From NCBI RefSeq assembly GCF_010550695.1, contig NZ_JAAGOB010000009.1:173467-237466 (forward strand): DNA of 64,000 bases. Reading direction: 5' to 3'. Within the stretch, counting starts at the first letter, position 1. The number at the start of each line of letters is the position of its first letter. The stretch is from Phytoactinopolyspora alkaliphila. GTDB lineage: Bacteria > Actinomycetota > Actinomycetes > Jiangellales > Jiangellaceae. Both the position numbers and the translations under genes were made by a program. This document shows positions 1 through 9,314 of the stretch, in pieces. Under the pieces are notes generated by a model. It was not told the origin of the DNA and did not search any database. It saw nothing but the letters and a program-made list of their open reading frames with translations.

Positions 1-188
1 ACAGGTCGCCGGTCCCCGGGGGGTGCGCGTGGGGGGCGGGGGGCGGCCACCGCCGCCGCCGCCCGACTCGGGAGCAAGCGTCACATACGCGGGCTGATAT
101 GTGCTCTCATCTGACACGACGGAAGAACGTGGTGAATTTTCTCGAGATTTTTAACATATTGAGAAGAACGTGTTGAAAGAGTTGACAC
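1..188. other. Intergenic region upstream of the Fic remnant
   Basis: No gene is seen. The first 70 bases are GC-rich low-complexity sequence. From about 120 the DNA is AT-rich and contains a 10-base direct repeat (GAAGAACGTG at 122-131 and again at 163-172) just before the GTG start of the Fic-like remnant. This could be the old promoter or operator of that gene, which is inference only. Confidence 0.35.
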
Positions 189-518
189 GTGCCCTGGAAC
201 CCTGAACTCTCGTTCAACGAGCTACCGCCACTGCCACCGCCCGGAATCGATCTCGAACCAAGGTCGGTCCTCAAATCAACCATCGAAGCACGGACTACGC
301 TGGCGACTCTGGCCCAAGCTGGACAACTGCTGCCCAACCCGAACGTGCTGGTCCACGCCGTCCCTCTCCTCGAGGCATAAGCAAGCTCCGAGATCGAGAA
401 CATCGTCACCACAGCCGACGAATTGTTCAAGCATGTCGACTCCGGAGGCGGCGACCATGCCACCAAGGAGGCACTGCGCTACCGCAGCAGCGCCCTCTTG
501 GCCGGAGTCGAGGCATGA
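189..518 (+). pseudogene. Fic/DOC family protein, N-terminal fragment with in-frame stop
   Basis: The reading frame from GTG 189 gives the typical N-terminus of Fic-family AMP-transferases (MPWNPELSFNELPPLPPP, then a segment ending VPLLEA). It hits TAA at 378-380. The same frame then resumes with [16 protein letters not shown], the highly conserved Fic_N block carrying the S/TxxxE(G/N)-like inhibitory helix, and ends at TGA 516-518. The catalytic Fic domain (HPFxxGNGR) is missing. It is therefore a doubly damaged N-terminal fragment, probably cut off by the insertion sequence whose tail lies just downstream. The family assignment is strong; no function is expected. Confidence 0.8.
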
Positions 519-553
519 ACCGCCCCGGGTGTCTGGAGGCCCGGTTTTGTGGC

Positions 554-720
554 TCAGCCGGTTGGCTGGAGCTCGTTCCTTGCAGCGTAGTGGATCTGTT
601 CGACAACGGCTGGTGGTAGATCGTCGACTGCTTCATGAGGTCGCTCGTGGTTGAACCAGTGGACGTAGTTCAGCGTCTCGATCTCGACGTGCTCGACTCC
701 GCGCCAGGGGGCCCTCGGGC
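554..720 (-). pseudogene. IS3-family transposase, C-terminal remnant
   Basis: The minus strand encodes about 55 residues, SGPRAPWRGVEHVEIET followed by LNYVHWFNHERPHEAV and a short tail ending LQPTG. This is the C-terminal end of an IS3-group DDE transposase (rve domain, with the usual WFN.xRxHxA block). The rest of the transposase and the terminal inverted repeats are not visible. The remnant directly abuts the stop codon of the nucleotidyltransferase gene, in the same frame, suggesting that the insertion truncated that gene and later decayed. Confidence 0.8.
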
Positions 721-724
721 CGGA

Positions 725-1162
725 TCAGCTGCCTTCAAGGTCATCGATCCACGCCGAAAGCTTGTACCGACGCAGGTCAAGCTCTTCGGCACCTAGCGGC
801 TTCGGTCCGGCTGGTATGACCTCTCGGGCCTCCTTTGCCAAAGCCACGGTCTCTTCGTTCTTACTTATTGCAAGGCCGTTGGCGGCCAGCGAATCGAGAA
901 CCGGGCGGCGCTCATCATGCCCCCTCTGAAACCACTCGCGCGCCCTCGCCGAGCCATAGACAAAAGCCTCAATCAACCATTGCCGATGTGTGGTTGTCTC
1001 TACATACGAGACGTCCGCGCTGTCTCCGCTCAGCACGATGAGTATGTCGAGATCCGAGGTCGGAGTTACCGCTCCTGAGGCCGCGCTCCCATCCAAAATG
1101 GCGACCTGCGCATCGGGGTAACGCTGATCGACAAATTCCCTCGCCACTGCATAGGGATCCAT
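725..1162 (-). CDS. Nucleotidyltransferase-domain protein, probably 3'-truncated
   Basis: A 145-residue product starting at ATG 1162 (MDPYAVAREFVDQRYPDAQV). It has the nucleotidyltransferase fold signature GSAASG...SDLDILIV: the GS motif followed by the paired catalytic aspartates of the MNT/KNT-like superfamily. A longer reading frame exists upstream, but it is arginine-rich and I discard it. The protein ends in LSAWIDDLEGS exactly where the IS3 remnant begins. Related proteins are usually clearly longer, so the C-terminus was probably lost to the insertion. The substrate is unknown. Confidence 0.65.
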   Translation of the reverse strand: MDPYAVAREFVDQRYPDAQVAILDGSAASGAVTPTSDLDILIVLSGDSADVSYVETTTHRQWLIEAFVYGSARAREWFQRGHDERRPVLDSLAANGLAISKNEETVALAKEAREVIPAGPKPLGAEELDLRRYKLSAWIDDLEGS

Positions 1163-1614
1163 CACACTGCCATCCTGCCCAACGGCATCGTGGCCAATGC
1201 ACACCAGACCCGGATAGGGCGCTGGGCCAACCAAGCGTCCATGACGTGGTCGGGCGTGCCCGTTTTCGGCACGACCATCCAGCACAGCCGGCGTGGGCAG
1301 TCGTCGACCGTAGCGGCGACGCACGCCGCGCGGTCAGCACACCGATCAGCCCGGCCGACAACACAGCACCGACACCGACCGTGGTCCGGACGAGCCCGAC
1401 TACGCCGTCATCGTCATCGGCTCCGTCGTCAACATCCGGCGGAAGAACAGCGTCAGCGGACGCAGGTGCCGGATCGTCACAGTCATCACCGACGACGCCG
1501 GCAGCGGCATCGACTAGCGAATGCGCAGGCCAATCGGGATCTATCCATAGAACAGTGACCGAACGCCTCGCTGGCGTGGGAACCTGGTTGAACCGTCTGT
1601 GATATCGCGTCAGG
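1163..1614. other. Decayed region without a confident gene
   Basis: About 450 bases with no convincing gene on either strand. One plus-strand frame around 1395-1517 reads DYAVIVIGSVVNIRRKN and later RIVTVITDDAGSGID before a stop. It looks like the end of a former coding region, but I do not recognise it. The other open frames here are rich in Arg, Ser and Thr and look like shadows. Confidence 0.3.
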
Positions 1615-1956
1615 ATGACCGCATGGATAGCGCGTGAGCGACTCGAGCTCGAGCGGCAGGCTACGCTCAAACGTCTGGCGAGTCTCACCGGCAGTTTTGA
1701 CGCGGTGGTGGCGGCCTCACGCCACACCAACGCTGATGACGAGCACGATCCGGAGGGCGCGACCATCGCCTTCGAGCGGGCGCAGGTCGGAGTTCTTGTC
1801 CAGCAGGCCGAACAGCATCTTCAAGAGATCGACATCGCCATCGAGCGCCTGCACGCGGGCACCTACGGAACATGCGAACGCTGCCGAGGACCCATCGGCG
1901 AGCGGCGGCTCGCAGCGAGACCGGTAGCGCGTACCTGCATCACGTGCGCCGCGTAG
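1615..1956 (+). CDS. TraR/DksA-type C4 zinc-finger protein
   Basis: 113 residues from ATG 1615. The N-terminal two thirds form an acidic, helical coiled-coil-like segment (residues about 10-80). The C-terminus carries the DksA/TraR zinc finger with CERC (about residue 93) and CITC (about residue 109). Family members bind in the RNA polymerase secondary channel and tune promoter response to ppGpp; small actinobacterial versions are mostly uncharacterised. The gene stands alone between a decayed region and the convergent LacI-type regulator. The start is supported by homology length, with only a weak Shine-Dalgarno sequence. Confidence 0.85.
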   Translation: MTAWIARERLELERQATLKRLASLTGSFDAVVAASRHTNADDEHDPEGATIAFERAQVGVLVQQAEQHLQEIDIAIERLHAGTYGTCERCRGPIGERRLAARPVARTCITCAA

Positions 1957-2076
1957 AGCCGACGTCCCACTTCGACCGGTCCCAGCCAATCGGAGGCAAG
2001 GTCCCGACGCGGCCACGCACGAACAACCATCCGCTATCATGTCCACATGCATAGGGCCTGCTACCGAGCTAGCGCT

Positions 2077-3069
2077 TCAGGTGCTCGGAGCTGCAGTCGA
2101 CTCTCGCCAAATGATCTGGTTTAGAGGGGCGAGACCGTCCGGTGGAGGCTCATCGCGTAGTGCGGCGATAAGCCGCAGCATCGCTCGACGTCCAGCCTCG
2201 GCTCGGTCATTGTCGACGGTAGTCAACGATGGAAAGAGGAATGGACTCACATCGTAGTTGTCCCAGCCCGTGACGCTGATATCACCCGGAACTGACCAGC
2301 CGCGCTCGGCTGCGCCGCGCATGACTCCGACCGCGACAAGGTCGTTGGCCGCGATCACTGCCAGTGGCGGTGTACCGTCAGGAAGGGCGCGGATCGACTC
2401 CACGCCAGCCTCGCCCGTCCAGTCGTACCCGACAATTCCCAAGGACACGAGGCCTAGACGCTCGATTGTAGCGGCATAAACCTGGTTCCGGCGCTGGGCA
2501 GAGGCGAAATGCGGAGGGCCAGCGACGTGTAAGAAGCGCGTGTGGCCAAGAGCAGCTAGATGCTCGATGAACGCCTCGACCGGGGTGGCGTCAGCCAACT
2601 CGCCTGCCGTATGCATATCGTCGTCGAAGTTCACTGACGTGACGATGGAGACGTCCCGCGGTGCATTCTGCTCGAGGGTGGGCAGCGTCGGCGCGAACGA
2701 CAAGATGCCCTCATACTGTCTCGATCCGGCTAGTTCGAGGATGCGTTCACTACGATCTTGGATGTTCCCGTCGACGCTATGCATCTCCATCACGTAGCCC
2801 GCGGCCTCAGCTGCTGATCCCGCGCCCGCGAGCATGTGGACGGGGTTGTAGATAGGGATGCCCATCACGACGGCGACCCGACCGGTCTTCCGTGTGCGCA
2901 TGGCCCGAGCCGCAAGATTTGGCTGGTATCCGAGCTCCTTGACCGCCCGCAGAACGCGCTGACGCGTTTCTGGCGAGATCGAGCCCTTGCCCGAAAGTAC
3001 GTAGGACACCGTTGACTGAGCCACACCGGCTAGGCGTGCTACGTCTCGGCTGGTGGCTCGTGCGCCCAT
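2077..3069 (-). CDS. LacI-family transcriptional regulator
   Basis: 330 residues. The N-terminus MGARATSRDVARLAGVAQ continues with STVSYVLSGKGSISPETRQR, a classic LacI HTH plus hinge helix, followed by a periplasmic-binding-protein-like sugar domain (GRVAVVMGIPIYNPVH to the end). The frame stays open upstream to 3183. I chose ATG 3069 because it starts just before the HTH and is preceded by AAGGATA. A perfect palindrome (3168-3201) lies upstream, so autoregulation is likely. The gene is the last of a minus-strand block of sugar-uptake and glycosidase genes and is the probable local repressor; the ligand is unknown. Confidence 0.9.
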   Translation of the reverse strand: MGARATSRDVARLAGVAQSTVSYVLSGKGSISPETRQRVLRAVKELGYQPNLAARAMRTRKTGRVAVVMGIPIYNPVHMLAGAGSAAEAAGYVMEMHSVDGNIQDRSERILELAGSRQYEGILSFAPTLPTLEQNAPRDVSIVTSVNFDDDMHTAGELADATPVEAFIEHLAALGHTRFLHVAGPPHFASAQRRNQVYAATIERLGLVSLGIVGYDWTGEAGVESIRALPDGTPPLAVIAANDLVAVGVMRGAAERGWSVPGDISVTGWDNYDVSPFLFPSLTTVDNDRAEAGRRAMLRLIAALRDEPPPDGLAPLNQIIWRESTAAPST

Positions 3070-3167
3070 TTGTGCCCTATCCTTACCGTCATCCGGGGCG
3101 CCGAGCAGGCTCCCCGGCCCGCGCTCCGACACAATCTTGACCCGGCGCGCCGTGCTGACCTCTACCT

Positions 3168-3201
3168 TGGTGGTACGTATCATCCATGATACGTACCACC
3201 A
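3168..3201. promoter_or_regulatory. Perfect 16-bp inverted repeat, probable LacI-type operator
   Basis: Arms TGGTGGTACGTATCAT (3168-3183) and ATGATACGTACCACCA (3186-3201) are exact reverse complements separated by CC. The element lies about 100 bases upstream of the lacI-type gene. It shares the core GATACGTA with a palindrome upstream of the ABC permease operon (11229-11238). The shape and place fit a LacI operator; which protein binds it is inference. Confidence 0.7.
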
Positions 3202-3305
3202 TGGCCGGGATCGACATCGGTGATCGCATCGTCACCCGCCATCGACGGCGGCTACGAAGCATGATGCCGGCCCCCCGAGGACAGGGGCCGGCGCAGCTCA
3301 GCCGA

Positions 3306-5816
3306 TCAGATCCGGGCCTTGCCCGCGGCCCGCATGATGGCGCTGCGCTCCCGCTCGTCGATCACTGCCCTCTCGACCAACTCATCGGTCACGTCACGAA
3401 CGTGACGCATGAACGCACCCTTATTCGGCCAAGACTGCTCGTCCAGGATCAGATCGTTAATCGTGCATCCATTGCCCACTGTCCGGTTGGGCACACCGCT
3501 ATCCACGCCGCCAACCACGACGGTCTCGCGCTGATCAGGATCCGCGCAGGCCGGATCTTCACCGTCTTCGCTCAACGCGCTGAACTCGAGATAGTCAAGA
3601 ACCAAGGCGCGACCGCTGGAAACTGGGTGCGTGCCCACGGCCCTGAATTCGATCTCGTGCGTACCTGTTGTGAGCTCGACGATACCGATATGCGCGCCGG
3701 CGTAGGTCTCAGTGCCGTACTGATCGACCGGACCACCGACAGCCGTATCATCGACATAAACCTGCGCGATTCCGTGGCTTTCCGCCTTCTTGCCTCCGAG
3801 GCTCAGGTGGTAGACGCCATCTTCGGGTACCTGCACGGAGTAGACGACCCCTTGGCCGTCGTCGGTCGTGTCGAGGAGCGTAGCGGCGTTGTTGCTCGCG
3901 CCGGACTCATCGAGGCGGTGCACGGTTGCCCCCGAACTCGTTCTACCCTCCAGATCTTCGATCTCCACGCGGAAGGGTTCGGTGCTGCCCACCGCAGGCA
4001 TCACGTCGATGCGATGGGCGGCATCGCCGGGGAGCGTCAACGCGACACGTGCGCCGTCGGCGGTTACGTCGATGTCCTCGTCGAGAACCACAGGTGGTGC
4101 GGTCAGCGCCTCCGAGTTGGTCAGAAGCGTCGCGCGGACACGAACCGAATCGTCGCGGACGAGCTCGGCCGGGATGTTCACGAGTTCGAGGTTCACCTCT
4201 TGCTCCTCTGACGTCTGGTTACCGATCAGCGTCACCGAGCGGTGCAAGCCAGTGTCGACCGCAGTGAGAGCATCCACGGGGACTGGATCAGGGATCGTGA
4301 CCTCGCCCGCGTTGACGCCGAGGTAGTCGATATTGGGGCCGCGGGCACCGGTGTTCGTGACCCGCACAGTGTTGACGCCAGCGGCCAGGTCTGCATAGAC
4401 GACCTCGTACTCCCAGTTGCTCCATCCGCCGGTCACCGGGAACGGCGATGTCAGAACGTGCTGCCCGTTGATCGTTAGATCCAACGGACGGTCACCGGTG
4501 CCGCCGTTCGCGTATCGGAACAAGAGACTGTGCGTGCCGGCCGTGGGCCCATCGATAGTCCATTCGGCCCAATCGCCGCTGGCGTTCAACGGGTTCCAGA
4601 ACCCGGCACCGGTGAAGCCGGACCAGTCGGTGGCCAGTTGCGCCCCGTGCATCTCGGCGTCCTCGGCCTGGTAGATCATCTCCGGGCCGGTGAACTCCGG
4701 CGAATCGCCGGACGTCGTGGTGACCAGGCGGCCTGTCATGTCCCGGTATGCGTTGAGGTTCCACCAGACGCCGCGCGGGAGAGACACTGTACGGTCGACT
4801 GCGTTGCTGAGGGTGGCCCGGAAGTCATCGTCGTCACCGCTCCACTCCCACGCCGCTAAGCCGGCCGACTCCAAGCCTAGGCGAGCCACGCGCTCGAACT
4901 GGGCGAGCCAGCGCACGTTGTTGCCAACGTGCCAGGCACTTGGATTCCCGGTCGCGCCGCCTTGGTATTCGGAGACAGTGATCGGCATCGGTTCGATGTC
5001 GTTGGCGACCATCCATTCCGTAATCTCCCGGACGTGACCCGGGACATCGGTCGGGGCGTGCGCCAACTCGTGCCAGCCCAGCAGGTCGGGCAGGCAGTCG
5101 TTCTCCTTGCAGAAGGTCAGGACCTCCGTCAGTCGCTGGGGATTGTAGCGCCAGAGTTCGGGGCCCTGCACGCGCGCGTCCGGGTCAAGTTCTTTGAGTG
5201 TGTCGTGGGCGACCTTGTGCGCCTCGAGGAACCGACTGAAAGGTCGTTCCGGGCTGTTCCACTGCAGGTCTGGCTCGTTCCACGTGATCCACGAGTCCAC
5301 CTCGTAGCCCTTCTCGACAGCCTCCTCGAAGACGCCGGTCACGATTTCGCGCCAGGTGTCCCAGTCGCCGTCGTCCCCAGGACGGTAATCGCGGAGCGGG
5401 TGGTCCGGGATGCTTTAGTAGTAGTACACGCCCACTTGGAGGTTGGCACCGGTCGCCGAGACGCGCTCGTAGGTTGCCGGGTCGTACAAACTCGGCAGGT
5501 TGTGGTGGTAGTCAGCTCCGCGGATCGTGCGGACCTCGACGCCGTCAACCAGGTACTGGGGCGGATCCTCCGCGTCGATTCCGTGCAGGAATCCGCTGGC
5601 AACCTGTGTGGAGGGACCGGCGTCAGCGGCGTAATCGACTGTCACGTCGATAGGCTCGTCCACGTCGAGCTTCTCGGCCGTGGGGGCGCTGATAGCACCT
5701 ACCGACCCGGCCAGAAGCACGCCGGCAGCCGCAGCGATGGCAGTGGGTGATCGGCGCCTGAAGCCGAGCCGGTACTGACGACCTGCAGCCGGAATCGTAG
5801 TGCGTTGCGTACGCAT
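3306..5816 (-). pseudogene. Secreted clan GH-A glycoside hydrolase with CBM and FIMAH domains, interrupted by an in-frame stop
   Basis: Starts at ATG 5816 after GGAAGGAG. About 836 codons in one frame, with TAA at 5415-5417 (codon 134) reading VGVYYY-stop-SIPDHPL. CAA to TAA is the simplest cause. Features in order: an Arg-rich start and hydrophobic signal segment; a GH-A catalytic domain with ITWNEPD (acid/base Glu, about residue 180) and ITVSEY (nucleophile Glu, about 283); a CBM6/35-like module (YQAEDAEMHG to IDYLGV); a second carbohydrate-binding-like module; and a C-terminal FIMAH domain (NDLILDEQSWPNKGAFMRHV). The product would act outside the cell on a plant or microbial glycan. GH39-like is my best guess for the family. 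The stop could also be a sequencing error. Confidence 0.75.
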
Positions 5817-6015
5817 TATCGCAGCTCCTTCCAACGGGGCGTACTCGCAGCTAGGACGGTGGTTCGGTGCGTGCGAATCATGTGCTCTCCGATCTTCATT
5901 GATGGGACATGACGGCATGGCTCAACGCGTCGCTACACGGAATCTGCGGCCGCGGAGGGTGCGACGATTGCGGCCGGCCAGATGGGTTCGTTGAGAACGC
6001 CGGGTCCGTGGGTGC

Positions 6016-7101
6016 CTAGGCCTCCGGCCACGGTGTCAACACCCTGGCCCCGAGCTGTGCACGCACACTCAGCTCGGCGGCCTTGAAGGCGTGCTCCTGG
6101 GTCATGGCCGTCTCGGTCCGCTCAAGGCAGTCGAGGATCAGATGGCCGAAGTACGGGTAACCCACGTTCCTGTGCGCGACGAGGTGGTGCTCGCCCGAGT
6201 CGTTGACCAGGAAGACGTGGCCCGGGCCGTCGTCGGTGCCAACGTTGACGTACTTTCGGAGCTCGATGTATCCGTTGGTCCCGAGGATGAACGTGCGGCC
6301 GTCGCCCCATGTGCTCAGCCCGTCGGGCGTGAACCAGTCGACCCGGCAATACCCCGTCGCGCTGTTGTCCATGACGATCGTTGCCTCGCCGAAGTCGTCC
6401 AGGCCCGGGTGCTCGGGGTGGTGGTAGTTCGCGATCGCCGAGTAGGCCACCTCGCCGTCCTTCGCGCCCGCGTAGTACAGCATCTGCTCGAAGTTGTGGC
6501 TGCCGATGTCGCACAGGATGCCGCCGTACTTGTCCTTTTCGAAGAACCAGTCCGGGCGGCCGGTGCCGAGCCGATGCGGACCGAGACCCATGACCTGCAG
6601 TACACGGCCGATCGCGCCTTGCTCGATCAGCTGGCCAGCCAGTACGGCCGCCTCTGCGTGGATGCGCTCGGAGTAATAGACGGCGTACTTGAGCCCCGTG
6701 CGGGTCGTGGCTTCTCGGGCGGCCTCAAGCTGCTCGAGCGTCGTCAGCGGCGCTTTGTCGGTGAAGTAGTCCTTGCCGGCGCCTATGACGCGCAGTCCCA
6801 GCGCGCACCGCTCAGACGTGACAGCCGCACCGGCGACCAGGCGGACCTCGGGGTCGTCGAGCACCTCGTCCTCGCTGCGCGCGACTCGCACGTCGGGAAA
6901 CCTCGCGCGAAAGGCCTCGACCTTGGCCGGGTCACGATCGTAAACCCACCGTAGCGTGCCTCCGGCGGACGCCACGCCCTCGCACATCCCGTAGATGTGT
7001 CCGTGGTCGAGGTGCGCGGCGGCGAAGACGAACTCACCCGGGCCTACTACGGGGTCGGGTACTGGCTCGGGCGTATAGGATGCGCCGCTGGTCCCGCTCA
7101 T
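6016..7101 (-). CDS. Gfo/Idh/MocA-family oxidoreductase
   Basis: 361 residues. An N-terminal Rossmann-like domain (AAAHLDHGHIYGM at about 30-42) is followed by the KAPLTT segment equivalent to the EKP motif of the family (residues about 117-122), then the C-terminal alpha/beta sugar-binding domain (GGILCDIGSHNFEQMLYY). The usual GxGxxG is replaced by an AHLDHGHIYG-type loop, known in a subset of the family. It probably oxidises or reduces a sugar or inositol derivative with NAD(P). The start ATG overlaps the stop of the upstream paralogue by 4 bases (7098-7101), so the two are translationally coupled. Confidence 0.88.
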   Translation of the reverse strand: MSGTSGASYTPEPVPDPVVGPGEFVFAAAHLDHGHIYGMCEGVASAGGTLRWVYDRDPAKVEAFRARFPDVRVARSEDEVLDDPEVRLVAGAAVTSERCALGLRVIGAGKDYFTDKAPLTTLEQLEAAREATTRTGLKYAVYYSERIHAEAAVLAGQLIEQGAIGRVLQVMGLGPHRLGTGRPDWFFEKDKYGGILCDIGSHNFEQMLYYAGAKDGEVAYSAIANYHHPEHPGLDDFGEATIVMDNSATGYCRVDWFTPDGLSTWGDGRTFILGTNGYIELRKYVNVGTDDGPGHVFLVNDSGEHHLVAHRNVGYPYFGHLILDCLERTETAMTQEHAFKAAELSVRAQLGARVLTPWPEA

Positions 7102-8273
7102 GAGGTCCTGCCGGCATGGTCTGCGCTGCTGCCGACAGCGATGGCGCCTGGCAGCTCATCGACCGATGTCGACTTCTCGAAGAAGTGCGGCGCTCGCTCG
7201 ACGAGTGTGCCAGTGCGGTAGTACGGATCGTCCGGCGCCAGCGGCAAATCCACGGTGCGACGTTCGATACCCGCCGCGTAGATCGCGGTCACAAGTTCGA
7301 CGGCCCGGCGACCGTGAACGCCGTCGACTGCGGGACGACAGCGCTCGCGCACCGCGGCCAGCACGTCCCCAATCTGCCCGCGGTGCCCCACGTGCTCCAG
7401 TGGACGGTGTGCGGCCGCGAGCGCCTCGATCTTGGCGACGCGCTCGGGGTCGCCCCCGGGCGCAGGGAAACCGTTGGGCATCGAGGCCTCGGCAACGACT
7501 TTCCAGGGCTGAGACACCCGCGCGTGCCGGCCGTGCACGACGATCGCCTGTTCCTCGCCGTGGTGGACCACCGAGCTCGTCACCTCGGCCAGCGCCCGTT
7601 CGTACTGCAGGACTGCAACTGACAGGTCCTCAACCTCTGCGTTCTCGTGCGCGGCGTTGGTGAGCACGGCCGTCACGGCCCGTGGTGTACCAAGTAGCCA
7701 GAGAGCCAGGTCCAGGTGGTGGATGGCATGGTTGAGCGTGCAGCCGCCGCCCTCAGACGCCCACGTGCCACGCCAAGCCAGATCGTAGTATGCGATGCCG
7801 CGCCACCAGGCCGAGTTGAACTGTGCGTGGGATACAGGCCCGACGAGCTCCGATTCGAGTATCGCCTTGAGCCTGGCCATGTCGTTGCGGAAGCGGTTCT
7901 GGGCGACAACTGAGAGCACCCTGGCGTGCGCCGCGGCGGCCGCGATCATGGCGTCGCACTCCTCGAGCGAGGGCGCCATGGGCTTCTCGACCAGCACGTC
8001 GACCCCGGCACGTAGGGCCGCAATCGTCAGCTCGGCGTGCGTGGCCGGCGGTGTCGTGATGCTCACGAGATTGAGGTCCTCGGCCGCGAGCATGTCCTCG
8101 GCGCGCTCGTAGACCCTGGCTCCGGCGAGGCCGAACTCGTCCCGCCGGGAGGCAGCTTTGTCAGGCACGACGTCGGACAGCGCGACAATCTCGCACTCCT
8201 GCGTGAAGCGCAGGTACCCGTCGATGTGCGAACCGGCTATGCCGCCAGTGCCGATGATTCCGATCCTCAGCAT
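7098..8273 (-). CDS. Gfo/Idh/MocA-family oxidoreductase
   Basis: 391 residues with a canonical N-terminal Rossmann motif GIIGTGGIAGSH (residues 5-16), the catalytic EKPMAPS block (residues about 95-101), and the C-terminal GFO_IDH_MocA domain (GGGCTLNHAIHHLDLALWL). Probably an NAD(P)-dependent sugar dehydrogenase acting on the imported substrate of this operon. It is 11 bases downstream of the solute-binding protein gene and coupled to the next oxidoreductase. The frame appears intact, unlike several neighbours. Confidence 0.9.
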   Translation of the reverse strand: MLRIGIIGTGGIAGSHIDGYLRFTQECEIVALSDVVPDKAASRRDEFGLAGARVYERAEDMLAAEDLNLVSITTPPATHAELTIAALRAGVDVLVEKPMAPSLEECDAMIAAAAAHARVLSVVAQNRFRNDMARLKAILESELVGPVSHAQFNSAWWRGIAYYDLAWRGTWASEGGGCTLNHAIHHLDLALWLLGTPRAVTAVLTNAAHENAEVEDLSVAVLQYERALAEVTSSVVHHGEEQAIVVHGRHARVSQPWKVVAEASMPNGFPAPGGDPERVAKIEALAAAHRPLEHVGHRGQIGDVLAAVRERCRPAVDGVHGRRAVELVTAIYAAGIERRTVDLPLAPDDPYYRTGTLVERAPHFFEKSTSVDELPGAIAVGSSADHAGRTS

Positions 8274-8284
8274 CTATCCCCCGC

Positions 8285-9286
8285 TCAACCCGCGGTCGCG
8301 ATGGAATTTGCCATATGCGAGATGAAGGCATCCGCCGCCGGATGCTGCGACCTCGACGAGATAGACCAGTACATGCCGGGCTTGAAGTAGTCGTACTTCG
8401 TGACGCCCGCGTCGGGTGTGGGCAGTGGCACCAGCTCGAGCTCGGCCCCGCTGGCTGCCGTGTAAGCCGTGATCGTTGTCGACGGGACGAAGATCGCCGC
8501 TGCATTGCCGGTCGCCATGGGGGTCTGGTCGAGCGGCAGGCCGGCACTCTCGGCCGTCGCTGAAGCCGGCGGTGCGGCCCCGCCCGTCGTCCAGTCGAGC
8601 GCGAGCTGGAAGAAGTTGGCCATGGTTTCCTGCCGGATCACGATGGTCTCTTCGTCGAAGAGCTCGTCACCGTGCTGCCGAGCGAAGTTCTGGAGCGTGA
8701 ACTCGTAGGTCATGATCCCAGTGCCGTACGTGCCGGCGGGCGAGTTCTTGGTGACGTCCTGGGCCCACACCTCGAACTCCTCCCAGCTCCAGGTCGACAT
8801 ATCGGGTAGTGGCACGCCGACTTCCTCGACCAGGTCCCTGTTCACCAGCAGGCCGGCTGCCACGGTTGAGATCGGCATCCCGTACAGCGCGTTGTCCGAC
8901 TTGCCCATGTCCAGCACGGATTGCTCAAGGTTCGACGTGTCGAGTTCGGGCAGGGATCCGAGGTCCACGAGGCTGTCACGCGAGGCGTACGAGGCAAGAT
9001 AGAGCTGGTCCATCTGGATGACGTCCGGAGCGTTGCCGCCCGCCGTGGCGGTTGCGAGTTTCTCCCAATACCCACTCCAGTCGGAGAACTCCGGTTCGAT
9101 CGTGATGTTCGGATACTTCTCTTCGAACAGATCCAGGACTTCCTGTGTGCGAGAGTGGCGGGCGTCGCCGCCCCACCATGTGACGCTCAGGGTCACCGGG
9201 TCGTCACCGTCGCTGCGCGCCAGTGCCAAAGCCAGTGCCAGCGTCGCGGTGGCACTGGCGACTGTCCGACGAATCTGGATGGTCAT
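8285..9286 (-). CDS. Extracellular sugar-binding protein, C-terminally short and without a lipobox Cys
   Basis: 333 residues from ATG 9286. It is a family 1 solute-binding protein (VTLSVTWWGGDARHSRTQEV, then NITIEPEFSDWSGYWEK). Such proteins normally have about 400-430 residues. Here the chain stops at FISHMANSIATAG, just before the usual DRG.PAN segment and the last helices. The export signal ends LALALALARSDGDD; where a lipobox Cys would be expected there is Arg (CGC), one base from TGC. It follows the two permeases in the same operon. With both changes the protein is probably non-functional or at least not membrane-anchored. Confidence 0.75.
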   Translation of the reverse strand: MTIQIRRTVASATATLALALALARSDGDDPVTLSVTWWGGDARHSRTQEVLDLFEEKYPNITIEPEFSDWSGYWEKLATATAGGNAPDVIQMDQLYLASYASRDSLVDLGSLPELDTSNLEQSVLDMGKSDNALYGMPISTVAAGLLVNRDLVEEVGVPLPDMSTWSWEEFEVWAQDVTKNSPAGTYGTGIMTYEFTLQNFARQHGDELFDEETIVIRQETMANFFQLALDWTTGGAAPPASATAESAGLPLDQTPMATGNAAAIFVPSTTITAYTAASGAELELVPLPTPDAGVTKYDYFKPGMYWSISSRSQHPAADAFISHMANSIATAG

Positions 9287-9314
9287 GTGTTGGTCCTTCC
9301 TTCCGTACTGAGGC

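Noticed and set aside
3186..4211. Long plus-strand open frame opposite the glycosidase
   Set aside because: It is the antisense shadow of a GC-rich gene with clear GH, CBM and FIMAH domains; it has no recognisable domain itself.
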